From JAAYZK01 sp964535025 (GTDB lineage Bacteria; Planctomycetota; Phycisphaerae; SM23-33; FEN-1343), in assembly GCA_964535025.1 (NCBI GenBank), contig CAZHRW010000179.1, forward strand, positions 1 to 10,028: 10,028 nucleotides of DNA, in the 5' to 3' direction. The notes under the pieces were generated by a model. The model ran no database searches. It was not told where the DNA came from and saw only the letters and a program-made list of their open reading frames with translations. How positions within the stretch are numbered: position 1 is the first letter of the stretch; every line of letters begins with the position of its first letter. This document shows positions 1 to 8,800 of this stretch, piece after piece. Both the position numbers and the translations under genes were made by a program.

Positions 1-2932
1 TAAGGTCCTGCGTCTGGAGGCACGCGACCGCCCGCTTGGTCGTGCGGTTGAAGAGGTTCATCCCCGTGAACTGGGTGAACTGCCGGGACAGCTTGTCGCT
101 GGCGGCGTCGGCGGCGCTCATGATCCGGCCGGTCCTGCCGGGGCCGTAGGGGCGGCGGGCGCCCTGGTCCAGCAGCGCCAGCGAGAGGGCCCGCTGGTCG
201 CCCATCGAGTCGTTCATGGCGACGTAGAGGGCCTGCAGGTGCCGCGGGGGGAGCTTCTTCATGTGCCGGACCGTCCGGCGCAGCGACCGCAGGCGCGGCT
301 GGCTCAATTGGCGGTAGAACGTCAGGCCCGCCAGGTCGGGGATCTGGCTGACGCCGACCTTGCCGAGGTAGGCCATGTACGACCCGCGCATCACCTGCCG
401 GCTGCCAAAGCGGAACCAGCCGGCCCACCCGCCGGGGTTGGAGCCTTCGAGTGAAATGTCCTGGAGCTCGGCGAGCTTGACGTCCAGGATGCTGTCGGCA
501 CGGGCCGCCGACCGGTCGATGATCTTCAAGGCGGTCTCGTCGCCGTTCCGCGCGGCGATCCGGCGCCAGCGCTGGTGATCCTGCTTGACCGCGGCCCGAA
601 GGAGCTTGGGGTCCCAGCCGCTGCCGGCCAGGTCCTCGCCGGTCAGGTCCTTCACGAGCGGGGCCCAGATGTCGGCCTGGTTCTTGATCGTCCGGCGAAC
701 GGCCACCCGCCCGGCGGTCTGGCGGTGGTACTCGGTCAACATGCCCATGGCGTCGTCGTCGAGGAACTCGGCGAGGCGGGTGGGGCGGATCTGGACCTCG
801 CGGTTCCTCAAGACGGCCGGGATACTGGCCGTCTCGACGCCGGGGGCGTCCAGCCCCGCGATGCTTTGGAACGTCGACTCCATGCGCCCGCGCTGCCAGC
901 GGTCCACCTCTTCCAGGTAGCGCGCGAGCGCGGCGTCGCCGAAGGTCTCTTGGAGCCACCCCTCGGTCGGCGGGGTATCCTCGCCCAACTCGGCCATGGC
1001 CTTGCGGATGGCGCCGCGCTCCTCGGCGCTGATGCCCTTGCCCTTCAGCACGTCGTCGATCAGCGCGCGGGTCGAGGGGTCGATGGCCTGGCCGGTTTCG
1101 AAGTCCACCGTGCGGAAGTATCGCATCTCTTCCAGGAGCATGGACTTGAAGCGGAAGTCTGCGTTGCGGACCTTCCACGGAATCCAGCGGTGGGGTACGT
1201 AGAGCTTGTCGGTATCGAACGTGCGCAGCAGCCCCACGTCGTTGAGCTCCAGGCCCATCTGCCGCATGTACGTCTTGATCGCTTCGACGGCCTGGTGGAC
1301 CTGGGCCGGGGCGGTGACGTTGGTGCGGTGGTGGCCCTGGGCTTCCTCCAGCTGGTGGAGGTAGTCCATGACCGCCCGCTGGAAGGGCTTGCGGGGGCCC
1401 CGGCCGGTGATGCGGACGGTGGTGCCGTCGGCGAAGGTATAGGTGATCGGCTTGCGGCCCTTGGCGATGGAGCCGAACGCCTCGGAGAAATCCAACTGGA
1501 CCCGGTAGAGCCCGAGGCTGTCGAGGTTGCGCTTCATGTTCTCGGCGCTCATCTGGGCGGCGTGGGTCAGCGGCCGGGCGATGTTGTCGGTCGTGAGCGC
1601 CGCGTCGTCGCCGAGCGTGCGCAGGGCCAGCCGGGCCGTGAACGCGGGGCTGTTGCGCAGGCGCGCGCCCGGCGTGACGGCGGCCAGGATGTTCCGGTAG
1701 GGCTTCATGAGCCTCGCCGCCGCGCCCGGGTCGGTCGGCCGGAGCGTATCGGCGGTCCGCTGCACGGACTCCAGTTCCCCGAGGAAGTCGGCGGCGTCCC
1801 GGAGCGGGTGGCGCTGGAAGATAACCGCGTCGCCGTGCTTGGCCTTGACCTTGGCGATCAGGTCGCGCGTCTCGGGCGTCTCCAGGACACGCACGGGCCG
1901 GGGCGATTCGGGCGTCACCGCCGCGCTGGGACCGCGAGGCTGGAGGTCGACACCCAGGGGTGCGTCGTCGGCGACGTATGGCAGCGTCCCCTGGGCGCGC
2001 CGCTGGGCCCGTGCGGCACGTTCGGCGACCTCAGCGGCCGACGGGGTGTCCAGAAGGCCCCTGAGCTCGTCGGCGCTATCCTTGCCCGCGGCGGTGACCG
2101 CGTCCAGGTCGGCGCGCACCTCCGGCCGGGCCAGGCGCTCGTTGACGCTGTTCTGCAGGGCGGTCAGCCGGCGGCTGGAGACGCCCCTGCCGAGGCGGTT
2201 GAGCCCCCCGGCGGCCAGCGAGCCCAGGCCGGCCAGGACGAATCCGCCCGCGGCGGCCATGCCCAGCTCGGTCGGATCGTCGGCGGTCCGGTCGCGCTCG
2301 AGGCCGATGATGACCAGTTCCTGCCCGACGTTGCCGATGGCGCCCAGGGAGGCGGTCTTCAAGGCCTTCGAGGCGAAGTTGCCGGTTTGGGCCCACTTGC
2401 CGAGCTTCACCACCTCCCCGGTCAGGCCCAGGACTTTCAGGACGCCGCGGGTAAAGTACACATCGGCGATCTGACCGGGCGCCTGCGCGGCAAGGCTGGC
2501 CAGCCACGGGTCGGCTTTCCACCGCTCGCGTTCCTTCCAGTTTTCCTCCCGGCGGATATTGATGGCCTGGAAGTGCAGGTCGTTGGTGGCCAGGCGGATC
2601 CTGCCCGACTCGAAGAGTGGGTGCATCCACGGATGGCGCTCCCACCAGCCGGGGATCTCCATGTAGTCGTAGGCGTTGAAGTCGTCATCCGGCTCGCCGT
2701 AATCGACGTTGTAGGCCTCCTGCATCATGAGCCGGTTCAGGCCGGCGCCGACGAAGGAGGGGAATCGCGACGATCGGTAGAGGATGCCCGCCATGCGCTC
2801 GAACCAGCCCTGGCCCTCGGCGGCCGACTCTTCCGGTTCCGGCTCCAGGCCGGTCGGCAGGCCCAGGTCGATGGCCAACCGTTGGGTCATGGGCCGGGCC
2901 GCGACATCAGGGTCGATAAGGCGCAGCGTCAT
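1..2932 (-). CDS. Large internal virion (core) protein, T7 gp16-like; 3' end beyond the window
   Basis: I read this frame codon by codon from the ATG at 2932 to base 2 and found no stop, so 977 residues are visible and the gene runs off the left edge. It begins MTLRLIDPDVAARPMTQRLA. The ATG follows the gp15-like TAA by three bases and has a purine-rich ribosome site. Visible parts are an acidic, Trp-rich N-terminal region (GWFERMAGILYRSS, then PGWWERHPWMHPLF), a segment SLGAIGNVGQELVIIG (about 193-208), a Gly/Ala hydrophobic stretch MAAAGGFVLAGLGSLAAGGL (225-244) that could sit in a membrane, and a long charged helical body. The last visible part is RQFTQFTGMNLFNRTTKRAV, ending about 977. The position after gp15 and a length heading past 1000 residues fit T7 gp16 (1318), the ejected protein that spans the inner membrane. 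The T7 N-terminal lytic transglycosylase domain is not recognisable here. The family call is by context and architecture; another large phage ejection protein is the alternative. Confidence 0.75.
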   Translation of the reverse strand, partial: MTLRLIDPDVAARPMTQRLAIDLGLPTGLEPEPEESAAEGQGWFERMAGILYRSSRFPSFVGAGLNRLMMQEAYNVDYGEPDDDFNAYDYMEIPGWWERHPWMHPLFESGRIRLATNDLHFQAINIRREENWKERERWKADPWLASLAAQAPGQIADVYFTRGVLKVLGLTGEVVKLGKWAQTGNFASKALKTASLGAIGNVGQELVIIGLERDRTADDPTELGMAAAGGFVLAGLGSLAAGGLNRLGRGVSSRRLTALQNSVNERLARPEVRADLDAVTAAGKDSADELRGLLDTPSAAEVAERAARAQRRAQGTLPYVADDAPLGVDLQPRGPSAAVTPESPRPVRVLETPETRDLIAKVKAKHGDAVIFQRHPLRDAADFLGELESVQRTADTLRPTDPGAAARLMKPYRNILAAVTPGARLRNSPAFTARLALRTLGDDAALTTDNIARPLTHAAQMSAENMKRNLDSLGLYRVQLDFSEAFGSIAKGRKPITYTFADGTTVRITGRGPRKPFQRAVMDYLHQLEEAQGHHRTNVTAPAQVHQAVEAIKTYMRQMGLELNDVGLLRTFDTDKLYVPHRWIPWKVRNADFRFKSMLLEEMRYFRTVDFETGQAIDPSTRALIDDVLKGKGISAEERGAIRKAMAELGEDTPPTEGWLQETFGDAALARYLEEVDRWQRGRMESTFQSIAGLDAPGVETASIPAVLRNREVQIRPTRLAEFLDDDAMGMLTEYHRQTAGRVAVRRTIKNQADIWAPLVKDLTGEDLAGSGWDPKLLRAAVKQDHQRWRRIAARNGDETALKIIDRSAARADSILDVKLAELQDISLEGSNPGGWAGWFRFGSRQVMRGSYMAYLGKVGVSQIPDLAGLTFYRQLSQPRLRSLRRTVRHMKKLPPRHLQALYVAMNDSMGDQRALSLALLDQGARRPYGPGRTGRIMSAADAASDKLSRQFTQFTGMNLFNRTTKRAVACLQTQDL

Positions 2933-2935
2933 GGG

Positions 2936-5350
2936 TTACGGCCTCCCCTCGTAATCGCCGCCCATCACATTCAGCCCCGGCGCCTCTTCGAGATAGCCCT
3001 CGGCCGCGCGGCGGGCACGGCGCTTGCGCTCCTCGTCGGTCCCGACGCCGTACTGGTAGGACCTCGCGGGGATGGTCTGGAGGATTTCGCCAAGCATCTT
3101 CTTCTCCGCGCCGGTCAGCGGGTAGCCCACCCGGCCCTCGGCTTCCATGTCCATGCGGGCCTCTTGCAGCCGCCGCAGGAGCTCGGCCTGGCTCTCGTGC
3201 ACCTCGGCGTCGAACGGGCTGGAGGTGAAGACCTGCCCGTTGTCGGCGATCAGCGGGTCGCCGTCCGCATCGACCAGCCGGAAGGCCTTCAGCGCCGGGC
3301 TCCAGGACGGGCGATAGTTGTCCATGACGTCGGCGACATCTTCCTCGCTGAGGCCCATCCTCGGGTCCTGCAGGTCCAACGCGATCATGGCCCCGTAGTC
3401 GAACTTGGCCTTGAGGCCCGTACCGGCGGGCAGGAAGATCGTTTCGTCGTCCCAGTTGACCGGCGTGTGGGCCAACAGCGTCAGCCGCGCCGCATCCTTG
3501 CGGGCCTTGGCGGCGGCGTCCATCGGTGAGAGGCCTCGGCCGACGTTCACGACGTACTGCTGAGCGGCCAGGCGCAGGTAGGTATTGACGACGTGGGGCC
3601 CGGGGGTCTCGACGGACTGGCCCCTCCAGCCCAAGTCGTCCTGGAGCTTCGCGGGCAGCGCCTCTTCCAGCTCCTTCTGCGCCGCGGCCAGCGTGGTCCC
3701 GTCGTCGCGGTAGACCTTGGGGTCGCCGTCGTACCACAGGGCCGTCGTGATCTGCTCGGGGGTCAGGTCCGGCGCCGTGAGGCTCATGACGTTCGGCATC
3801 GCCGCCTCGATGGCCTTCTCCATCCCGGCCTGATCCTTCCGGGGCGGCAGGTGCCCGGCCAGGACCGACGCGACGCGCAGCCGCGCCAGGTCGCCCATGC
3901 CGTCGAGCATCGGTTCGGCGATATGCTCGGCGGTCTGGTGCAGCGTCGCGTAGAGCTGCAGGCTTGTGGCGACATCCTCGGGGTTCGACGAGCCCATGCC
4001 CTGGCGGATGATGCGGGTGATCTCGTCGGGGTTGTGCTCCATCTGCGGCACCGCCGCGGCCCAGCGGACCGGGTCGAGGATCCGCGAGAAGGCCAGCCCC
4101 CCCGACGAGGTGCGGGTGGTCTCGATGATGCCCGCGGCGGTCAGCGATTCGAGGATCTCCGGGTCGTAGTCGCTGTTGAGGGGGTGGACATTCTCGCTGC
4201 GGAGCCGGCGGACGACATGCTCCATCCTGCCGTTGTGCCGCAGCGTGTCCTCGGCGCGTTTCATCAGGCCGCGGAAGCGGGCCGGGGTCAGGTGCGACGG
4301 GTCCTCGATGGGCAACGCGGCGTACTCGGCGGCCTCGGTGAGGACCTTCTCGACCGGCCGGACTCCGAACATCATGGCCTGATCCAAGGCGGTATAGAGC
4401 CCGTCGCGGTGGGCCTCGACGGCGGCGCTTCGGGTGGCGTGGGTGTGGCTGAGGACGCGGCGCTTGGCGGACTCGTCGAGCGACTCGTCGCCTTCGACGG
4501 CCTCGATGATCGGCCCCATGCCGTTGATGGGATCGCCCACCGTCCTGATCCGCTCGTCGTAACCCTCGGCGATCCGGCTCTGGCGGGTATTGTCGGCCAG
4601 GAGGCGGGCCTGCATGAACCGCTCGGGCAGGAGCCCCTCGGACAGGGAGCCGACGAACGCGACCCGCTCGGTATCCCCGATCTGCGCCGCGGCCTGCGCC
4701 GCCGGCAGGAGGGTCGAGGCGACGATCTTCTCGTCCGTCCAGCCCAGCGCGCGGCCCTGGGCGTGGTTCCAGAGGTAGTCCCGTTCGAGCTGGTCGGTAT
4801 CGGCATCGACCGGCAGGCGCGAGGTGAGCCCCGCCAGGCTGTTGGCGTAGAGCCGGGCGTTATTCTCTTGCCGGGCGCTGCGGGCGTGCTCGACGTAGCG
4901 CGGCAGGAAGAGGCGGAAGGCCTCGACCCGCGTGGCCGTCGGCAGACCGCTCATCTCCCGGTCCAGGTAGCCGCGCAGGGCGTCGGCGTAGCTCTGGCCC
5001 TCGCGCATCTCGACAGCGGCCGGGTCCAGTTCCAGTGCGATCATCGCGCCCTGGGTGCGCTCGTACTGCTCGACCCCCTCGTCGGTCTCGAACTCGGGCA
5101 TGGCCTGGCCCTCGAGCGCCGCGGTCATGGCCTGCTTGATCTCGCTCTTGACCAGCTCGTCGTACTGCGTCTGCCGCATATCGGCCCAGGCCGCCATGCC
5201 TTGCGTCAGACCGCCCAGGATGCCCCGTACGGCCTCGGCGGTATCGGTCGAGGCTCCGATAGGCGCCACGCGGGATCGTCCCACGGCGCCCGCCTGGACG
5301 GGCTCCTGGACGCCCTGGAACGGCGGGCGCGTTCCCGGTGCCCGACTCAT
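2936..5350 (-). CDS. Internal core protein, T7 gp15-like
   Basis: In T7, gp15 is part of the internal core and is ejected with gp16 to build the periplasmic part of the DNA conduit. This 804-residue protein (T7 gp15: 747) is soluble-looking, mostly helical and charged, with no signal peptide or membrane segment. It opens with a low-complexity Pro/Gly/Arg region (1-35) followed by a helix (AEAVRGILGGLTQGMAAWAD), comparable to the T7 N terminus. Near the C terminus is a mixed alpha/beta part (LLAHTPVNWDDETIFLPAGT, then LVDADGDPLIADNGQVFTSS). The end is a basic helix (EERKRRARRAAEGYLEE) plus an aromatic tail, echoing the basic end of T7 gp15. Direct identity to T7 is low, so the call rests mainly on order, size and architecture. 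The ATG overlaps the gp14 stop as ATGA, and only a weak G-rich stretch (5356-5361) serves as a ribosome site, so translation is probably coupled. It ends in TAA. Confidence 0.72.
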   Translation of the reverse strand: MSRAPGTRPPFQGVQEPVQAGAVGRSRVAPIGASTDTAEAVRGILGGLTQGMAAWADMRQTQYDELVKSEIKQAMTAALEGQAMPEFETDEGVEQYERTQGAMIALELDPAAVEMREGQSYADALRGYLDREMSGLPTATRVEAFRLFLPRYVEHARSARQENNARLYANSLAGLTSRLPVDADTDQLERDYLWNHAQGRALGWTDEKIVASTLLPAAQAAAQIGDTERVAFVGSLSEGLLPERFMQARLLADNTRQSRIAEGYDERIRTVGDPINGMGPIIEAVEGDESLDESAKRRVLSHTHATRSAAVEAHRDGLYTALDQAMMFGVRPVEKVLTEAAEYAALPIEDPSHLTPARFRGLMKRAEDTLRHNGRMEHVVRRLRSENVHPLNSDYDPEILESLTAAGIIETTRTSSGGLAFSRILDPVRWAAAVPQMEHNPDEITRIIRQGMGSSNPEDVATSLQLYATLHQTAEHIAEPMLDGMGDLARLRVASVLAGHLPPRKDQAGMEKAIEAAMPNVMSLTAPDLTPEQITTALWYDGDPKVYRDDGTTLAAAQKELEEALPAKLQDDLGWRGQSVETPGPHVVNTYLRLAAQQYVVNVGRGLSPMDAAAKARKDAARLTLLAHTPVNWDDETIFLPAGTGLKAKFDYGAMIALDLQDPRMGLSEEDVADVMDNYRPSWSPALKAFRLVDADGDPLIADNGQVFTSSPFDAEVHESQAELLRRLQEARMDMEAEGRVGYPLTGAEKKMLGEILQTIPARSYQYGVGTDEERKRRARRAAEGYLEEAPGLNVMGGDYEGRP
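2942..2950 (-). promoter_or_regulatory. Ribosome binding site GAGGGGAGG for the gp16-like gene
   Basis: The coding strand reads GAGGGGAGG, nine bases, then the ATG at 2932. It lies within the last codons of the gp15-like gene. This purine run supports the ATG at 2932 as the start of the large downstream gene. Confidence 0.65.
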
Positions 5351-5838
5351 GCCGGCCCCCCGACCACGCTGGCAAGACCGGCCACCTGGCCAGCGGTCTG
5401 GAATAAGGCCGTCAGCGCTTCCAGTTCCGGGTTGCGGTACTGGTCCTGGAAGATGGTGCGGTCCAGCGTGATGCCCTGCAACTCGTTGACCAGCGATCTC
5501 ATGATATTCTCCAGGTTGCCCTCGGCGTCGGTGGTGACCTGGCGCATCATGGCCTCGTAGGTGCCCCCGACGCTCACGCCGCTCTCGGCGGCCGCGGCCT
5601 GGATCTGGCTGCGGATCTGCTGGGCCTCGGCCAGCCTGGCCTCCCGGCGGGCCTCGGCTTGCTGCTCGGCCTGGTCCGTCGCCACGCGGCGCTGCAGGGC
5701 CTCCTGCCGGCGGACCTCTTCCTCGTACTCGCGGACGCGCTCGTTGGCTTTTCCGGCTTCATGTCCGGTGAAGGCCCCGAGGACGCCGCCGAGGACGCCG
5801 CCGATCGCCCAATCCGTCAAGGTGTCCCAGAAGCTCAT
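5347..5838 (-). CDS. Internal virion protein, T7 gp14-like (DNA-ejection pore component)
   Basis: In T7, gp14 is ejected first and forms the channel in the outer membrane. This 163-residue protein (T7 gp14: 196) has a short N terminus and then a glycine zipper at G13, G17, G21 and G25 within IGGVLGGVLGAFTG. A long charged helix with coiled-coil character follows (about 31-85, rich in Glu, Arg, Gln and Ala). The segment IQAAAAESGVSVGGTYEAMM and the following helix parallel T7 IRAAIGESMLEGSSMDRIKR (from memory). The C terminus is a small, mildly hydrophobic segment (AGQVAGLASVVGGPA), as in T7. Its place directly after the nozzle gene and before the gp15-like gene supports the call. The start ATG shares one base with the stop of the preceding gene and has a strong AAGGAG six bases upstream. 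The similarity is short and helical, so the assignment rests on pattern plus order. Confidence 0.8.
   Translation of the reverse strand: MSFWDTLTDWAIGGVLGGVLGAFTGHEAGKANERVREYEEEVRRQEALQRRVATDQAEQQAEARREARLAEAQQIRSQIQAAAAESGVSVGGTYEAMMRQVTTDAEGNLENIMRSLVNELQGITLDRTIFQDQYRNPELEALTALFQTAGQVAGLASVVGGPA
5779..5802 (-). repeat. Perfect 12-bp tandem duplication encoding GGVL-GGVL
   Basis: On the plus strand gaggacgccgcc occurs twice in direct tandem (5779-5790 and 5791-5802) with no mismatch. On the coding strand each copy reads as Gly-Gly-Val-Leu, giving residues 13-20 of the gp14-like protein. The duplication creates the central steps of the four-glycine zipper. Confidence 0.9.
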
Positions 5839-8800
5839 CAGCTGCTCCTTGTAATGTCCACGTCGTACTCCAGCCCGGCCAGTCGCCAGGGATACGGACT
5901 GCTCGTCGAGAGGGTGATCGTCGTGTCCGCGGCGGCGGCGCCGACCGAGACGCGGAAGACGCCTTCACCGTCGATGCCGTCGGCCGACGCGGCGGTATAG
6001 CTCGTCGTCCGATCCACACGGTCGGTCTGGCTGATCGTGACGCTGTAGGTGCCGGTCGAGACGTGGTTGATCCGCAGGGCCATGATCCGCACGTCGTGGT
6101 CCAGAATCGCCGTTCCGTTGCGGTCCCGGCGGTAGGGCCGGGAGAGGGTCACGTTCGATGTGAACTCGCGGCCGACGTAGCAGGGCTCCCCGGCGTAGTC
6201 ACCGTCGGCGTCGGCCACACGCAGGGTATGGGTCCCATCGAGCTCGGTCCCGGAGACGATCCGGCCGGGCTCCAGGGCCTCCGTCTCGCCGCCGAAGGTC
6301 CCGCCCAGGACAACGGTATCCGGGGGCGCCGAACAGGCGTCGGTGAAGTCCCAACTGGTGTACGTGCCGTCGTTGGTTCCAGTGAGGGTCCGCCGGTTGT
6401 CGAGGTAGACCGTAGAGGGCATGTTGCTGGCGGCGCCTTCGTCCACCAGTGGGATCTTCACCAGTTGCCAGACGCTCCCGCCTTCGACGAGCGCGTACAG
6501 GTTCGAGGACAGGACGGCGATATCGCTGATCCGCTCGGTGGCGTCGACGGTCCACCGGCACCAGGCCGACTGGACCAGTTCCTCGTTGGAGGTATGGTAG
6601 CGGTAGACGTAGAGCTCGTCGCCGGCCGTCGGCAGGACGAAGAGCATGGCGTCGTTCGACGCGGCGGCCAGGCTCTTCAGGTCGGCCGGGAGGTAGCCGC
6701 CGACGTGGCTGGTAATCGAGCGGGCCTCGCTGGCGGCCTGGAGGTCGTCGTACTCGTACTGGCGGATGTGGCCCTCGGTGCCGGTCGGGCAGGCGAAGTA
6801 GAGGCGATTGCCCATGACGACCGGGGAAACGTCCGGGTCGGCCGGGTAGGCCGTCGACGTGCTGTTGACGGTGGTGCCGGGGCTCATGACGCCCTCGGCG
6901 GTGATCTCGAACTGCTCGTCGGCCGAGGTGAAGACCACCAGCATCTTGCGGAACGGGACCACGTATTCGATCTCGGCCGCCGACGTGCCGGCCACCTGCA
7001 GGTCGATCGGGTCGGCATCGCCGAGGTTCTCGGGGTCGTCCAGCCAGAAGGCCCACTCGTCCCCGCTGCGGCCCATCAGCAGGCGCGGCCCGCCGGCCAG
7101 GACCACCCGCCCGCGCAGGTAGGCCACATCGGCGAGGGTCTGGCCCTCATCCCACAGCAACGGGAGCGGGTTGCTGATCGTATCGCCTGCCAGGCGGTCC
7201 TCGGTCTCGACGGGTTCGAGGCTGAAGGCCGGGATGGACGATTCGACGCCCGCGCGGTAGTGCAGGTGGGCCTGTGTTGCGCTCAACGGGTAGTCGTAGA
7301 CGGCGACTTCATCGAGGGTGCCCGGCAAGTAGGCTGAGACGGTCCCCGCACTGGTCTCTCGGGCTGCGATGCAGAACGGCTGAACGAAGTCGGTCCAGGG
7401 CGACAAGGGGTCTGAACCCGACACATCCACGTCGACGGGTTCCCCGTCGATGTAGATGGCAAAGGTGTCGGCACCATCCCATGTGGCCACGATGTGGTGA
7501 GCTTGGTTGTCGGCCACGCCTGGACTGGTCAGGTTCGTCGTTACGTCCCGGGATTCTCCCGCCCCGGCCCCGGCTGTACGCATGGTGATCGCCAGGTTGC
7601 CGCCAGTGAAGACCGACATGGCGAAGGTCTGCTCCCCCCCCTCGGACCACCCGCAGACCGCATTCAGGATATCCTCTGTCTCGGTCTTGATCCAAGCCTC
7701 CAGCGTCACACCAGTCCCCCACGCGGAGTCTGCAAAATCATCGAGAGTACCGCAATAGACGTACTCGCTCGTCCCGTTGAACGTCACGGCCGTATCGCTG
7801 TCGCGTTCGACCAGGCTATCCTCGCCCAGCGTGGGGCTGTGTCCGTACGTCCCATCGTTCCGGCCGGTCTCGTCGGCGGCCGTCGCCCCGGCCGCTTCCC
7901 CCAGCCGCCAGTACCCCCAAGGCTTATCCGCAAGGACGACTTCGGAGTAGCTGTCGCCGTAGTAGCCGCTCGTGACCTCCAGCGTCAGCGCCAGGGGCAG
8001 GGCGTCGTCGTCCAAGACCGCGTGGGGCTGGTTGGGCGCGGCGATCCGTGTCCACCGCTCGTCGAGTGCCAGCGTGGCGCTGTCGGGGTTGCCCGTGCCG
8101 TCGGTCGGGTCGCTGGCCCAGGTGGCGAAGGCCCACGCCGGCTCGGTGGCGGTATAGTCCAGGACGTCGGACGTGGGCGCCAGCGGATCGTGAACGGCCG
8201 TGCCCTCGCCCCGGTAGGGGCTGGTAATCAGGATGTGCCCGGTCGCGGGCGAGGAGGTTGACGGAACCCAACTGACCAGCGCCTCGGCGAACCCGGCGGC
8301 GCGGAAGGCCTCTTGGAGCGCCTGTGTGACGTCGTACAGGTCGGTGAACGACTCCCGCTGGAAGTCCCAGGTCACTTCGTTGGCCGGACCGATCCCGTCA
8401 ATGTCCCAATCGTTCTGATCGCCCGCCCCGCCGCCGGCATCGTCGACCAGGACGATCGTGTCGTCGTCGGTCTTGGACTGGACCTCGTACCAGCCGGTAT
8501 CGACGGACGTGCCGCTGGCGATGTAGATGTGATCCCCCGCCTGCCAGGTGTAGTCGGCGAAGGCCTCGGCCTTGGTGATCGTTTGGTCGCCCTCGTCCCA
8601 GTCGCAGTTCTCTTCTTCGCAGGCCGAGCGGACGAAGCCCAGGGTAATCCCGCCGGGATTCCTGGCTGCGGCTGTCCAGTAATCGGGCTTCGACCACATG
8701 TCTCTCGACCGCCGGTTGCTCAGCCATGTCGCCCACGTGCCCGGCCCCACGTCGTGGCGGTAGTACCCGGCCGGGTTGGTTGCGTCGGCGTTGCGGACGT

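Noticed and set aside
575..3529. 984-codon open frame on the plus strand
   Set aside because: It is in exact codon register opposite the gp16- and gp15-like genes. The lack of stops follows from the avoidance of TTA, CTA and TCA codons in GC-rich coding DNA. Its protein has no recognisable motif and is full of Gly/Arg/Val typical of antisense readings.
2907..3737. 276-codon minus-strand frame overlapping the gp15-like gene, and similar minus frames at 2076-2645, 6199-7056 and 8398-9333
   Set aside because: Arg/Pro/Gly-rich out-of-frame translations of identified genes, with no motif and no independent ribosome site.
3593..5560. 655-codon open frame on the plus strand
   Set aside because: It is antisense to the gp15-like gene and runs on into the gp14-like gene; its composition is that of a shadow frame and it has no family features.
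6063..7337. 424-codon plus-strand frame opposite the nozzle gene (and the similar one at 8313-9458)
   Set aside because: In-register antisense of a firmly identified tail gene. The frame breaks inside the LamG region, where codon use changes, as expected for a shadow.
7248..7955. LamG region as an assembly chimera with host DNA
   Set aside because: It is in frame on both sides, sits between adjacent family motifs, and shows no disruption of the surrounding gene, so a true domain insertion is the simpler reading.
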